Source: Lichtheimia corymbifera B2541
Lineage: Eukaryota; Mucoromycota; Mucoromycetes; Mucorales; Lichtheimiaceae
DNA length: 64,000 nt
Reading direction: 5' to 3'
Assembly (NCBI GenBank): GCA_000697475.1
Contig: JNEU01001154.1
Span: 186,001-250,000 of the forward strand
Shown here piece by piece: positions 35,174-50,343 of the stretch. A model generated the notes under the pieces. It had not been told where the DNA came from and did no database searches. It saw only the letters and a list, made by a program, of their open reading frames with translations. Each line of letters begins with the position of its first letter. Position 1 is the first letter of the stretch. The position numbers were made by a program, and so were the translations under genes.

Positions 35174-36491
35174 ATGGAATCACCGGAATACAATGTACTA
35201 CTTGTGGGTCAAATCTACTTGGACACCATTCTCAATGTGCCTCATTTCCCAGAGGAGGATCATAAACTTCGAGCAACGCGTATGGAACAACGAAGAGGTG
35301 GCAACACTGCGAATACAGCTGTACGTAACGATAACAAGTATGAGGATGACTGTCTGATAGTAAATGCTATCGGTAGGAAATCCTTGCCCAGTTCCCAACG
35401 ATAAAGCCTTGGTGCATGTCTGCTCTCGGTCCAAAGATTACTACAAAGTAAGTAGGACAATCAATTACCTCCTTTGATTATGTTAATAACACACTCTTTT
35501 TAAGGTCCCTGATACACGAGATGGAAGATGCAAGCATCAATACATCCACTTGTCTCTTTCGCAATGAACCCACACCTTCATCATATATCATCCAAAGCAA
35601 CGCAACTGGATCCAGAACCATCATCTCCAGCACAACGTGAGTATATGTAATTATATTCTCAACCAAGATTTAACCTGACCAACTACGTAGAATTGACGAT
35701 ATCACTGTGGAAGAGTTTGCAAAAGCGATTGAAGCCAAGATGATGACATTGCCGGATCGTATGCCTCCCTTCACTTGGATCCACTTTGAAGGACGAAATA
35801 TTGATCAAGTGGTACAACAAATTGACTGGCTCGACAGCAAGGCTATCACTGAAGGATGGAGGGACCAACTCGTTATATCAGTTGAACTCGAGAAACCCGA
35901 CCGAGAGCATATTGATTGGCTTATGCCAAAGGTACGTACATGCATTACGACTATGGTTACAGCGACATTGGATAATTAACACGTATGTAAATAAGGGTGA
36001 TGTGGTGTTTTTTTCCAAGCTCTTTGCCGAACGACGAGGATATGATAACGCTGCAACATTCCTGCATGATATCAAGGCACAATGCAAAGCAAAGTAAGTG
36101 ACCTACGTATTTAGTAGCATCCTGACGTACATATTCATTGCAATAATGTTCAAAAAGGGCAATTATCTACTGCACATGGGGATCACACGGGGCAACATGT
36201 TTGTCGCCGGATAATACATTACATCATGCCCCTGCCATCAAGACGGAACGAGTGATTGACGCTATTGGCGCAGGAGACACTTTTATTGCAGGCATCATCT
36301 TTTCATTGTCAAGAAACATGTCATTGTCTTTATCCCTGAAATTTGCTTGTGAGCTTGCTAGTCGAAAGGTCGCACAACAAGGATTCTCGGGCTTAGCCCA
36401 ACAAGCTATGGTGACAGTGCCTGATGATGATGGAGGAGACGACAATGACACCAACAACAACAACAACAACAACCAAGGACATAGCATTTAG
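35174..36491 (+). CDS. PfkB carbohydrate kinase, ketohexokinase-like
   Basis: Six exons (35174-35320, 35377-35447, 35505-35636, 35691-35931, 35996-36093, 36158-36491) give 340 aa. The order of motifs is that of ketohexokinase: VLLVGQIYLDTILNVPHFPE (substrate strand), RRGGNTANTA (sugar-binding Gly loop), FTWIHFEGRN, WGSHGAT and the PfkB signature DAIGAGDTFIAG with the catalytic Asp in GAGD. The reaction would be ATP-dependent phosphorylation of a ketose such as fructose in the cytosol; substrate choice is inferred from the WIHFEGRN type and not proven. The C-terminus ends with an acidic stretch and an Asn run (DDNDTNNNNNNNQ) not seen in animal enzymes. Each splice junction restores a conserved segment. 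Confidence 0.88.
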
Positions 36492-36602
36492 ACAATATAC
36501 GTAATCCTATCAACTAGATATCCCACCCTTTTTAGACTTGCGTTTTGTACGAGAATCCATGTAAAATCATGCATCAAAGCAAACACTCTCTTTTGGGCTG
36601 AC

Positions 36603-39255
36603 ATGCCGATTAAAATCCAGAACGCTCCCCTTTCCGCTTTATACGCTTTTGACAAAACCATGAGTTATCGAGATGTCATTCTAGACCAGCTCATTGCACG
36701 CAATTCTCGAGAACATGTCTTTCATGAGATGGTGGTTGCAAGTAAGCATATGTCCCCCTATTGCAATGACGCCCATTGTCTTTTCTTGCGTACTCAATGC
36801 TCCTCTTCCCTCCCCAGATCAAAAGTTGTTGAACCGACTCGTTGACCTTCAAAAGAACAACACTCGACTCGAAGCAAAAGTAAAGAAAGTCCAAGTACAG
36901 AATGATACATTATCGAGAGCAGCAGAGTATGCTCAGGTACAAGGGTAATATCATCATCATCATCATCGTCGTTGTCCATAATTGGGTTCTCATGTGTTGT
37001 TTCATGCAGCTCACCCGAGTCTCAACAAAGAATGGCAGAGTTGGAACGTCGGATACACGAACTCAACAATGAACGTGCCGAGCTTTACAAGACACAAGGG
37101 TCCAACGCGCAGCGACTCGTGGAGATGAATGATAAATTACGCATCGCTGAAGAAAAAGAAAAGCAGAATACCACCGAGTAACGTATTATCATCCGATCAT
37201 CCTTGGCAGAGTGAATCATTTATAGATGATCCTCTCTATAGAATCAAACGATTGACCTCTACTGCAAAGCAACTCAGTGCAAAATGCGAGCTCCAAATTG
37301 AACAGCTGCGTGAAAAGGATGTAACAATACAGGTGCGTCTGCATATACCTTTTACGCTTAGAATGGACACACACTCACTAGGATAGACCGATATTAGATC
37401 ATCCATGATGAGTTGCAAGCTCTTCAGCTCGAGATCAAGACGACGGAGGAAAGGAACACCAAGCTCAAAAGTGAAAACGCTCAATTACTTCAACGTTGGC
37501 TGGACAAAATGAATCAGGAGGCTGAAAAGATGAATGAAGCAACCGAGTTTTATGAGACGTGAGTACCAAGGATGGGGAGGGAGAGACAACCAATGTATGG
37601 CATCCAAACCACAAAGAGCAATAGATTTTTGGAACAAGCACGTAATGCTGGCAAGACGGTCCGTAAAAGCGGTGGCAAATGGATTATGCAGCCATCAACA
37701 TCATCCAGCACTGCACCATCAGCTACAGTAGTCCTACCCACCAAAGCCTTCAAGAAATTGGTATGCTAAACAACATACGTGGATCCATTTACGATAACCA
37801 ACACGTCGACCTTTTATAGAAAACCGATGATGCCGAGGTGTATTGCGTTCGAGCTTCCACTACAGGCGACATGTTTGCGGCAGGAGGAGCTGGCAAGAAG
37901 ATTAGGATATTTGATGGCAAGACAGGTAGGTGCCATTGAAAAAGCAACCTTACGCATGGGCTTATGAAGTTGGCTATAGGGAACCATATCGTGTCACTCA
38001 GCGGATCTTTGGGTGCTGTCACCTCGATTGCCTTCAGTGCTACAGATGAGCTTGTTTTAGGAGCATCCACCGATCGCTCAACACGTATCTGGGATTTGAA
38101 AACCAGCCGGTCTCGAGTACGTTATTGTTCATGTGGATTAAGGATATGCTAATAACATTAAAACGTAGCTCACGTTAACGGGACATGTGGGCGATGTCTC
38201 AAGTGCTGAATTCACCGCCGATACCAAACGAGTGGTAAGTAGAATGACATGCTTTATTTGGATGATCATTGACATGAGCAGCACAGGTGACAGGAAGCTA
38301 TGATCGCACAGTCAAGCTCTGGGATTTACAGCGAGGATATTGTAAGTGTGACACTGTGATAAGAGAAGAAGGATTTTGCTTATTTCGCTGGTATAGGTGC
38401 ACGAACCATCTTTAACTTTTCAAGCTGCAATGATCTTGCTCTTGTGGACGCTGAAGGGTACGCTTGCTCGACATTTTATATATGCATGATCCATTAACAA
38501 TGTCCCATGTCAGGCAAACGGTGGTAACGGGCAATTTGGATTCCAAGCTGCGTGTGTGGGACACAAGGTCAGGATCATGTATCAAGGAATTAGGTGACAT
38601 TCACAAGGGACAAATTACATCAGTCTCCGTATCACCAGGTTAGCGATAAGCGAGAAAATGACCCCCCTCCAAGTGATAGCTAAAGCGCTCTTTTTAACAG
38701 ATGGATCCTCGCTATTGACCAATTCTCGAGATGATACCTTGAAGATCCTAGATCTGCGCATGTATAACGTTGTTGCCACCTTCAAGTAAGTTGGAAACTG
38801 GGTATCTTTTATATCCCAATGCTCACTTTATTTTTTAACAGGGCATCTACGTTTCACAATGGTGTCAATTGGTCCCGTTCTTGCTATAGGTATGTGTTTT
38901 GGATCAGGGAATGTTTTGAGCTCTATCTAATGGAAATGCTGTTATAGCCCTGATGGCTGTTATGTGGCAGCTGGATCTGAAAGTAAGTACACAAAGAGTC
39001 AAAGAAGAAGATGGTGTGCTAAGCTATTATACAGATGGCATCCTACATGTGTGGAATACAAAGACCCAAGCATTAGAAAAAGCTGTTCAGGAACACAGGC
39101 AAGTAGTGACAAGCTATGAGATAATGGAATAAGGACTCATACGGTTACCGTATAGTGGAATTATCTGTGGTGTATCATGGAATCCATCAGGAGAATGCTT
39201 GTATACGGCAGACAAGAAAAAGACCATATGTATGTGGGACACAGCTCTCCATTAG
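36603..39255 (+). CDS. ATG16: Autophagy protein ATG16, WD40-containing long form
   Basis: Seventeen exons (36603-36741, 36818-36944, 37010-37177, 37242-37332, 37398-37558, 37625-37760, 37820-37925, 37980-38116, 38169-38234, 38287-38341, 38397-38457, 38514-38638, 38701-38785, 38842-38889, 38948-38982, 39035-39098, 39156-39255) give 567 aa. Layout: an N-terminal ATG5-binding helix (YRDVILDQLIARNSREHVF), a coiled coil to about residue 230 (MAELERRIHELNNERAEL; EERNTKLKSENAQLLQRW), a Ser-rich linker, then a seven-bladed WD40 propeller with repeats such as STDRSTRIWDLKT, GSYDRTVKLWDLQ, GNLDSKLRVWDTR and ADKKKTICMWDT. With ATG5-ATG12 it directs ATG8 lipidation to the phagophore. Saccharomyces ATG16 lacks the propeller. 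The last intron uses a GC donor (GCAAGT at 39099). Confidence 0.92.
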
Positions 39256-39536
39256 ATGCATAGACCTTTGATTTTAAATAATATCATCCATTGTGGCGAG
39301 ATATAAAACATATTTATTGACAATCCAAGCATGAAAGAGGATTCAAGGGGATGAGTGTGGTTCAGCAAGTCATAATCATTGGGCAGCGGCGGTGAAAGAA
39401 AGCACTTCCCAGCAAAAAGGTGAATTTGCGCTGCTGACGCGTTGCCTGGGTTGCTTGACGCACGAACGAATATCCTCCACCGCCCTTTCTCCTTTATCAC
39501 ACACACTCACTCATATACAACCACTCTCCCCCAAAA

Positions 39537-41184
<1,648 letters not shown>

Positions 41185-41449
41185 TCAAACAATTCACTCT
41201 ATCTCCCCCTTTTTCCCCCACCTGCAAAGTAAACTCCCTCTTTTTTTCTTACACACGGCATAAATCAATTCAATATTTGAAAACAACATGATATTTAAAA
41301 GATGATCTATTATGTATGCTGGGTACGTTTTGTCTACTACTAGGATTGATTGCATAATTGGATGTGTCAAAAGAGGAGGAGGAGGAGACCATCGCTGACA
41401 CAAGCGCCTCATTTTAGTATTCTCTTCTTTCCTTTTCCGAGTGTATTAA

Positions 41450-42336
41450 ATGGAGACCATCTCGTTGTCTGGATCCACGGCTGTTGTAGTCGACTTCTTT
41501 GGTGAGTGAATAATACTGAATCCTCAACAAGCAATCGATGAAAGCTAATTAGATCTGTGCTGCTGCCATGAAAGAATACTGTGTCAATAGGTACGTTGAT
41601 CGTGCAACGACACGCGTGCTTTTGAATGTGCACTGACATTGGGTTTCCATAGTATCTTATTCCAACGAGGAGTATACCCCAGAGAAGACTTTCGTATTAG
41701 CAAGAAATATGGGATACCACTCTTTGTCACGACCAATCCTGAATTAAAAGACTACATTGATCAAATCATCGGTCAAGTGCGTGGTGAGTATATATCCATA
41801 TGGTGTGTGGGTACTTGTATCTCATGTTTATGTCTTTAGATTGGATGAAATCTAACAAGATCAGTAAACTGATATTGGTGATCAAATCAAGAGAGACTGG
41901 ACAAGTGCTTGAGCGATGGCAGTTTGATGTACACGTTGTGCAACCTGTGGAGCCTATTACTGCTACAGAGGAAAATCCAGAGGACATGGAGATTGTCGAT
42001 AACTCAGTGAGCGAAAGCACCCAGCAACAGATTCGTGCTCTTATGCGACAAATTTCAGCGAGCGTGACATTTTTACCCGAGTTGGATCAGGATGACTGTA
42101 AGTGAATACCCGCCGTGTTTTATTTAATGAGGATGCTTATTCTATTGTATCTATCTATAGGTACCATAAATATCCTTGTTCATACGGACCAAGACGTGAA
42201 TGTACCAACCACGTGGGGAGATAGCGATCCCAAGCTTATTGAAGGTGGAGGAGAACACGTACGTTTAAAATCATTTTCAACTTCAGTACACAAGATCTCG
42301 GCCCTCGTAGCATACCGCATTGATGACGAAGAATAA
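41450..42336 (+). CDS. MAD2: Spindle checkpoint protein MAD2 (HORMA domain)
   Basis: Five exons (41450-41501, 41575-41590, 41653-41783, 41840-42097, 42161-42336) give 210 aa, the family size. Exon 2 is a 16-nt microexon; with it the chain reads VVDFFEYCVNSILFQRGVYP, the standard HORMA opening, and without it the phase fails. Later blocks: YGIPLFVTTNPELKDYI, VIKSRETGQVLERWQFDV and the safety-belt end FSTSVHKISALVAYRI. MAD2 binds CDC20 and MAD1 at unattached kinetochores and delays anaphase. Its 3' end converges on VPS4, with only about 90 nt between the two stop codons. Confidence 0.93.
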
Positions 42337-42425
42337 ATCATACACATTTCATTCACACATATACACATACAATAGCTTCTTCACTAGCTTTAACGATTTA
42401 ACATGTCAATCCCCCTCCTTTCTAT

Positions 42426-44347
<1,922 letters not shown>

Positions 44348-45063
44348 GGAATTGACAAGGGGAGAATGGGGAGTCCAGATTAAGTGACAAGTAGTAAGGT
44401 AAAAGAGTAAAGACAAGAATGTGTGTCAAACACTGGAATCAAAAGGTGAGTGGAATTGTTCTTGGCAGGACGAAGGAGTAAGTGCGAGATGGCTCTCTCC
44501 CCCACTTGCGGACTTGCCAGACGTTGTTGCCTATCCCCACCAAGCAGCCGTCGATCTGGCGTTTCACTTGCATCATCATCATCATCACCCCATTACAATC
44601 ACTACTTTCTACATATAATAAACTATGAGTTTAACGGGCTCGTTCCTCTTTATTTCAATCAGTCATTCACTTATTTGGGGATATTGGGATACATGCTTAC
44701 GTAGCTGAACTTTTCATTGTACGATACCAAAAGGGATACCTTTTTATTATGAGCAAGTTTAAATAGTAAATGCGCTGATATCCTTTTCTTTCTTTATAGT
44801 GCCCTTGTCTTATGAATAGTAATTGTTGAAGGGGACAGAGATGTCACGTGGATGTTCGGACAAGCCGCCGCTCATGGTTGGACGGCTGTTTTTTCTTCCT
44901 CCGCTATGGGTGGCATAGCCCATAATTTTCTTTGGAGAAACAAATAAGTCAGGCCATGTTAACCTTGACCATAGCAACGACCTGCAGGCATTGTAAGGTA
45001 AACACAAAACACGCTCCATTAACTCTGTTACTTATATTTATCTCTAAAAAGAAAAGTGGACGA
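44348..45063. other. Divergent promoter region between VPS4 and the PPR gene
   Basis: 716 nt without a supported gene. The PPR frame stays open upstream to 44932 but has no convincing start there: the frame opens at a TTG, and the Met codons at residues 9 and 45 are the first candidates. Confidence 0.45.
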
Positions 45064-48000
45064 ATGAAGAATTGTAACGTTGCTACGCGAATATGCCAAC
45101 AACTTGTCAAGGAGAATCAATGCAAGGCAACCACCTGTCATGCGTTTGCTCGACGACGGTACTCATTGCACGCATCGAGTAATGCTTCACGCCATGCTTC
45201 GACTGCAGCTTCTTTACGACCTTTATATCAGCATGACTGGTTATTACCATGTTCCTTTAGCAGTGGACGCACCATGTCAGGCAAAACAGCGAGACGAGCA
45301 GCAGCAGCAGCAGCACCCCTTGTTGATGACAGCGAGAACCCATCGAGCGTTGTGCTTACAGCAGCATTAGAGCAATCAGCATCATCCACAGCGAGTACAC
45401 TCATCAATGTCATGTTCCATGCATTACGGCGTGTCAACAATCCAATGCTGGCATGGGAATGTTACAATGATTTGAAAGCACGTGATATGCTTCATTATCT
45501 GGGACGCGATCAGTACAAGGATCTTCTTCGATTATATCCTCACCAACTGGATCATACCCAAGGTCTCAATTATTTCCTGGAGATTGCACACGACATGGAG
45601 ACAATCGGCTATGCGCTGGGAAGGAAAGAGAAACTGTTATTGATGCGGTTGCTTGGCATGAATGGCAAATTGGAGGAGATGGAACAAGTATTTGATGATC
45701 TCAAGGAAGGCAAGATCCTCATTGTCGATGGTGATACCCAAAAGCCTTTCAATATTGTCTTGAACATGTACCAGCAACACAAACAAAGTGTCGGTGCGGA
45801 GCGAGTAGCGACAAAATCCATGGAGGTGTATGATGAAATGATCGCTTTGGGTGTGCCTCCATCGAGTGCAACGACACGATTCCTGGTTGAGAACATACGC
45901 GCTTGGGGTCATTCATATGATTCCGTGGAAACAGTCTGGAACTGGTTCTGGGGAAAACTGGGAATGAATGTTGGTGGCAAGACAGTGGAATTGGATCCTT
46001 CATTGTATCGAGAAATGGTGCTTTACTTTTCGAGTGCTGGTCGTGCGGAATATGCGTTAGAAGTCAATGATATGATGGTCAAGAAAGGGATGAAACGAGA
46101 CGTCAAGATGATCACAGCTCTTATTCACAAGGTTGGAAGAAGTGGCAACATCGGCCGGTCACTGGAGCTATTGGATGAGATGGTCCAGGATGAGAAGCTT
46201 GTTCCCAATTTGGTGACATTCAATGCGTTGATTGATATCCATGCACACAAACGTCCAGAACCCGACTTACAAGGTGCCAGTCGAATGTATGAACTCTTGC
46301 AGGAATTTGGACTGGAACCTGATATCACCACCCTCGGTCCTCTCATTGACATGTTTGCCAAGCATGGTGACCTTGACATGGTTCGCCATCTTTATCATGA
46401 CATGGTCTACGAACATCATATTGCACCCAATCAACATATCCACTCATCACTTATCGAATGCTTTATCAACAACAACGACACGGCATCAGCTTTGGACGTC
46501 TTGCGTGTCATGAGAGAGAAGCGGAAGCCATCACCCAATGAAGAAGTCTACAACCTGCTTATTCGATCTTTTGTACGAAGAAATGAACCAGGCAAGGCGT
46601 TGCGTTTGCTCGATCTCATGATTCAAGCGGATATCAAGCCCAGTGTTCAGACTTTTATCCCTATCTTGGGTCGACTTGCTGATGAAGGCGATGTTACGAG
46701 TGTGGAAAAGGTGATCGATTCGATGACAGAACTCGGCCTTCCATGGGACATTGCAGCCGAAACAGCTCGTTTGGAAGCACATGCAAGGGCCGGTGATATT
46801 GAAGGTGCACAAAAGGTGTTCAAGCATCTGAAAACGAAGCGACGACCCAACATACGGACATTCAACGCGCTATTATATGGATACACAGGAATGAATGAGA
46901 TGGAGCTTGTGTTGGATACGTACAAGCAAATGATGAAGACATACATCAAGATGAATGAATATACCTATTCTCTTCTCATTCGCTATTTCGCACAACGCAA
47001 GGAGATGAATGCTGTTGAATCGCTATTGGAGACCATGCGCAACAACCAGGTGACACCCGATGCGGCATGTTGGACATTGGTGATGCAAGGTTATTTCCAC
47101 AGCGATCGTTACAATGATGGTGTACGTGTATTGGAGCGGATGCTGGAAGACAATACAAGGCCAAACTTTCATACATTGAGCGTCTTGATGGCTGGTAGCT
47201 CCGAAGCAGGCAATTTGACATTGGCTGAAAGGGTGCTTGAACAAGGTCTTGAACGTATTCAGCCACCGTCATCCTCATCCTCATCCAGCAGCAGTGAAAA
47301 GTCTACAGTTTTAGCGGACGTCAACAAACAAGCCTTGTCAACGGAATTATACAGCGATGGACTCCCACTTACGATTGATGATTTGCTTAAACGAAAAGCG
47401 CAGCGCTCGGTACAGATACCCCCGCCTCATCTTTTTACACCACTCATCGATGCTTATGCCGACAACGACAACTATACCAGAGCCAAAGCTTTAGTACGGG
47501 ACATGTTGCAGCTTGGTGTTTCGGTGAGCGAGACGGCTTACGTATCGATTATGACGCTGTATCAGAAGCAAGGTGCATACGACGTAGTGGAAAAGTTATG
47601 GGAACATTTGCACGAACGATCAGCAGAAACCTTGGATATGAGCAGTGTGGATCCTGATATGAAAGAGATCTCCCTCCCACTACCTGAAATCGAATACAAG
47701 ACGACCGAGTTACTGCATATGCACGGTGACAGCAATAACCGCTTTGTGCAGCTGTTGGCATCAGCTCCTCCAACACCTACCGCCTCTCCTTTTGCATTAT
47801 CCGTTTACCTTGATACACTCGCATCTCAACAACGCATCGACGATATTCAGCGATTATGGTCAGAGTTAACTCAACAATCCTATTCATTTGACGAGCACAA
47901 TTGGAATCGTTACATTGTTGCTCTTGCCGAAGCTGGTCTTGGTGATCAAGCATGCAATGCTGCAGTGGAATACCTGGGACATGAACCAAGGAGGATAGAG

Positions 48001-48174
48001 CGCCCGTGGGATGACTTTGAAGCATTAGAGAAACGCAATCATTTACATACACGCACAGTGCAGGCATTAGCAACAGCATTAGACATGGTTGTGGATGGAC
48101 ACTCGACATATCAACTCCAAGTAGCTGTCTATGACCATTTAAACATCGATCCTACATCCTTAGAAAAAGATTAA
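45064..48174 (+). CDS. Pentatricopeptide repeat (PPR) protein, probably mitochondrial
   Basis: A single intronless exon of 1036 aa from ATG 45064, the longest uninterrupted frame here and odd in an intron-rich region. The N-terminus is rich in Arg, Ser and Ala with few acids (CHAFARRRYSLHASSNASRH), a typical mitochondrial presequence. Repeated 35-residue helical pairs fill about residues 210-730, e.g. PNLVTFNALIDIHAHKRPEP, NEEVYNLLIRSFVRRNEPGK, RPNIRTFNALLYGYTGMNEM and TPDAACWTLVMQGYFHSDRY, with more to about 930. PPR proteins bind organellar RNA in processing, stability or translation; the target cannot be read here. A Ser run ([12 protein letters not shown]) breaks the array. A second in-frame ATG at 44956 would lengthen the leader. 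Confidence 0.92.
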   Translation: MKNCNVATRICQQLVKENQCKATTCHAFARRRYSLHASSNASRHASTAASLRPLYQHDWLLPCSFSSGRTMSGKTARRAAAAAAPLVDDSENPSSVVLTAALEQSASSTASTLINVMFHALRRVNNPMLAWECYNDLKARDMLHYLGRDQYKDLLRLYPHQLDHTQGLNYFLEIAHDMETIGYALGRKEKLLLMRLLGMNGKLEEMEQVFDDLKEGKILIVDGDTQKPFNIVLNMYQQHKQSVGAERVATKSMEVYDEMIALGVPPSSATTRFLVENIRAWGHSYDSVETVWNWFWGKLGMNVGGKTVELDPSLYREMVLYFSSAGRAEYALEVNDMMVKKGMKRDVKMITALIHKVGRSGNIGRSLELLDEMVQDEKLVPNLVTFNALIDIHAHKRPEPDLQGASRMYELLQEFGLEPDITTLGPLIDMFAKHGDLDMVRHLYHDMVYEHHIAPNQHIHSSLIECFINNNDTASALDVLRVMREKRKPSPNEEVYNLLIRSFVRRNEPGKALRLLDLMIQADIKPSVQTFIPILGRLADEGDVTSVEKVIDSMTELGLPWDIAAETARLEAHARAGDIEGAQKVFKHLKTKRRPNIRTFNALLYGYTGMNEMELVLDTYKQMMKTYIKMNEYTYSLLIRYFAQRKEMNAVESLLETMRNNQVTPDAACWTLVMQGYFHSDRYNDGVRVLERMLEDNTRPNFHTLSVLMAGSSEAGNLTLAERVLEQGLERIQPPSSSSSSSSSEKSTVLADVNKQALSTELYSDGLPLTIDDLLKRKAQRSVQIPPPHLFTPLIDAYADNDNYTRAKALVRDMLQLGVSVSETAYVSIMTLYQKQGAYDVVEKLWEHLHERSAETLDMSSVDPDMKEISLPLPEIEYKTTELLHMHGDSNNRFVQLLASAPPTPTASPFALSVYLDTLASQQRIDDIQRLWSELTQQSYSFDEHNWNRYIVALAEAGLGDQACNAAVEYLGHEPRRIERPWDDFEALEKRNHLHTRTVQALATALDMVVDGHSTYQLQVAVYDHLNIDPTSLEKD

Positions 48175-48327
48175 TTAGCATACCTCTGTTTTGTATAATG
48201 CATAAACATGGTTTCCACTGTAACAAATAATGATCCATAAATGTCTTAGCAAATTCCAGGCACAAGTCAAAAAGAACTTTCTCCTTTTTTTGAGTTTCTT
48301 GGTTTCTTTTTCCTTTGTTTCTACACA

Positions 48328-50088
48328 ATGTCACAGAACCCCAAAGATTATTACAACACAACAGGTGCTTGACATAAACGAGTGGATTCAAAGCATGTAT
48401 ATTGACGACATTGCCTGAGATAGATTATGTACCATCATCATCCAGTGGATCGGGTGATGCCAAGCCTACCGTTAGTACTACTGCTGCTGCAACTACAAGT
48501 AGCGGGGCGGTTGTGCATAAACCTGACCAAGTGACAGCGTCACCTATTGGACCTCCACCACCCTATTCACCACCATCCAACCATCCTACACGTAGCACGG
48601 CTACTGCTGTTCCTATGACGTATGGAGCTCTTGGTGGAGAACAACAACAACAATACCCATCCTCATCATCTTCCAACAGGCACGAAGTACCAGCAGCACC
48701 AAGAAACCCAAAAAACAAGAAACAAAAGACGTTGAGTCAAAGATTAAAAAAGCTATTCAAGAAAGCAGCTGCTGGTAGTGGTAACCATGACAACGATAGC
48801 AGTAGTAGTGATGATGATGAAGATGATCATCGTCATCATGATGTACCAAGGGTGGTGACACGACGTTGCAAACGATGGGCCAAATACCTGCTACTTGCAC
48901 TGTTTATTGCGTTGGCTGTTTGGAAGTACAGTGATCTTGGGTCATCCACAACACCGCCTCCATTGATTTCATGCGAAGGACTCTCTGCTGTTTATTGGGA
49001 TGATTTACCTCAGGAGCTTGCTATTGAAAAGAACATTGATGTATTCGTAGAAGGCAAGGTGACTGGGGGTCGCGTGATGGTGCATCGATTGCAGCAATCT
49101 GGCGACTCTGGATCGGTCCAAGCAAGATTTCGTGTTGCACCACCTACAGCCTTATCGTCTCTTTCCTACTCATATCATCAAGGACGTGATGCACAACTAT
49201 CCATTAAGCTCCCTCCTCAAGAAAGTGATATATGCGTCGAGGTGGACATGGATATTTGGCTACCAGAAAAGGGCGAAGCGCTACGTGTTGCTGTGCCGAA
49301 TGTGGAAGTGCAGTTACTTGACCCCCTTGAAAACATGGATCTTGTTGATATCCATGCTACCAATGGCCCTATCCATATGCTTGGTACCTTTGAGGGCAAG
49401 GAATTACGTCTCAAGTCTTCCAATGGTAACATTCAATTGGACCAACCTGTCAAGAAAGCCGATAGTGTGGATTTGCATACATCCAATGCTGCTATCACGG
49501 TGGATACGATCAACAGCAAACACTCGATTGATATGATTGTGGATGGATCGGGAAGCATCATAGCCCAAGATCTCATTGCAGATGACAAGGTGAGGCTGCA
49601 TACCGCCAATGATCAAGTACGTATCGATAGCAGTATCAATGCAGCTATCGTGGTCATTGAAAATTCGAATGGCGCAATCGATATTGCACGTGCAGGTGGT
49701 GATGGTGATATAGCATCCTTTGTTGCCAAAACATCCAATGCATACATCCAAGTGGCACAATTGCAATCTGAAAAAGACGCACAACTCAACCTTGAATCCA
49801 GTAATGGGCCGATCACTGCCCATGTGGTATGTTTATGTGCAACCCACCCCACCCTCACTCCTTTCTTTCTCCCTTTATTAACATCCTATGTAGACAACCG
49901 AATACGAAGGCACATTCTTGGTAAGCACTTCGGCCTTCAGTACGGCAAAAGTAGAGGATGTCAAGAACCAGCTTCATTATGACGTGGAGGATGCGAGCAC
50001 AAAGCAAGGATATCGATCGAAACGTGATAAAGGAAACCTCGTAGCCAAAACAAGCAATGCGGATGTTCAAGTGATTTTTGATGTTTGA
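48328..50088 (+). CDS. DUF4097-like beta-solenoid membrane protein
   Basis: Three exons (48328-48364, 48424-49826, 49894-50088) give 544 aa. The 37-nt first exon (MSQNPKDYYNTT) supplies the only ATG; it joins in phase to DYVPSSSSGSGDAK. A Ser/Gln/Pro-rich, then Lys-rich cytosolic part leads to one membrane helix near residue 180 (YLLLALFIALAVW), so the C-terminal half is lumenal or extracellular. That half is a run of short strands with SNG/SNA turns every 20-30 residues (SNGNIQLDQ, SNAAITVDT, SNAYIQVAQ, SSNGPITAHV, TSNADVQVIF), the look of the adhesin-like DUF4097 beta-solenoid. Fungal relatives are uncharacterised. A cell-surface or wall-facing role is inference. Confidence 0.82.
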
Positions 50089-50343
50089 AGAGAATTTCAT
50101 TATGAATTATACAACGACGATCGAAATAAATTTGTATATTGAATGAGCCTCTGTGTGAGTGAGTGTGTGTATCCTAAATAAACTATACTACTTGTTGTAA
50201 GGAGAGGAAGCGTGCGTGTGTGTGTATATATATAAAGTATATGCATGCGTGAGGCTGGATCTGATACAGAGGATGTGCTGCTATAAGTTGTAATATGTAT
50301 TGGCTTGCTGTGTGTTTTGATATATGTAGTCTGTTGGCTTTGT

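Noticed and set aside
46125..47284. Several 80-100 codon minus-strand frames inside the PPR gene
   Set aside because: Shadows of a long intronless coding exon with strong codon bias.
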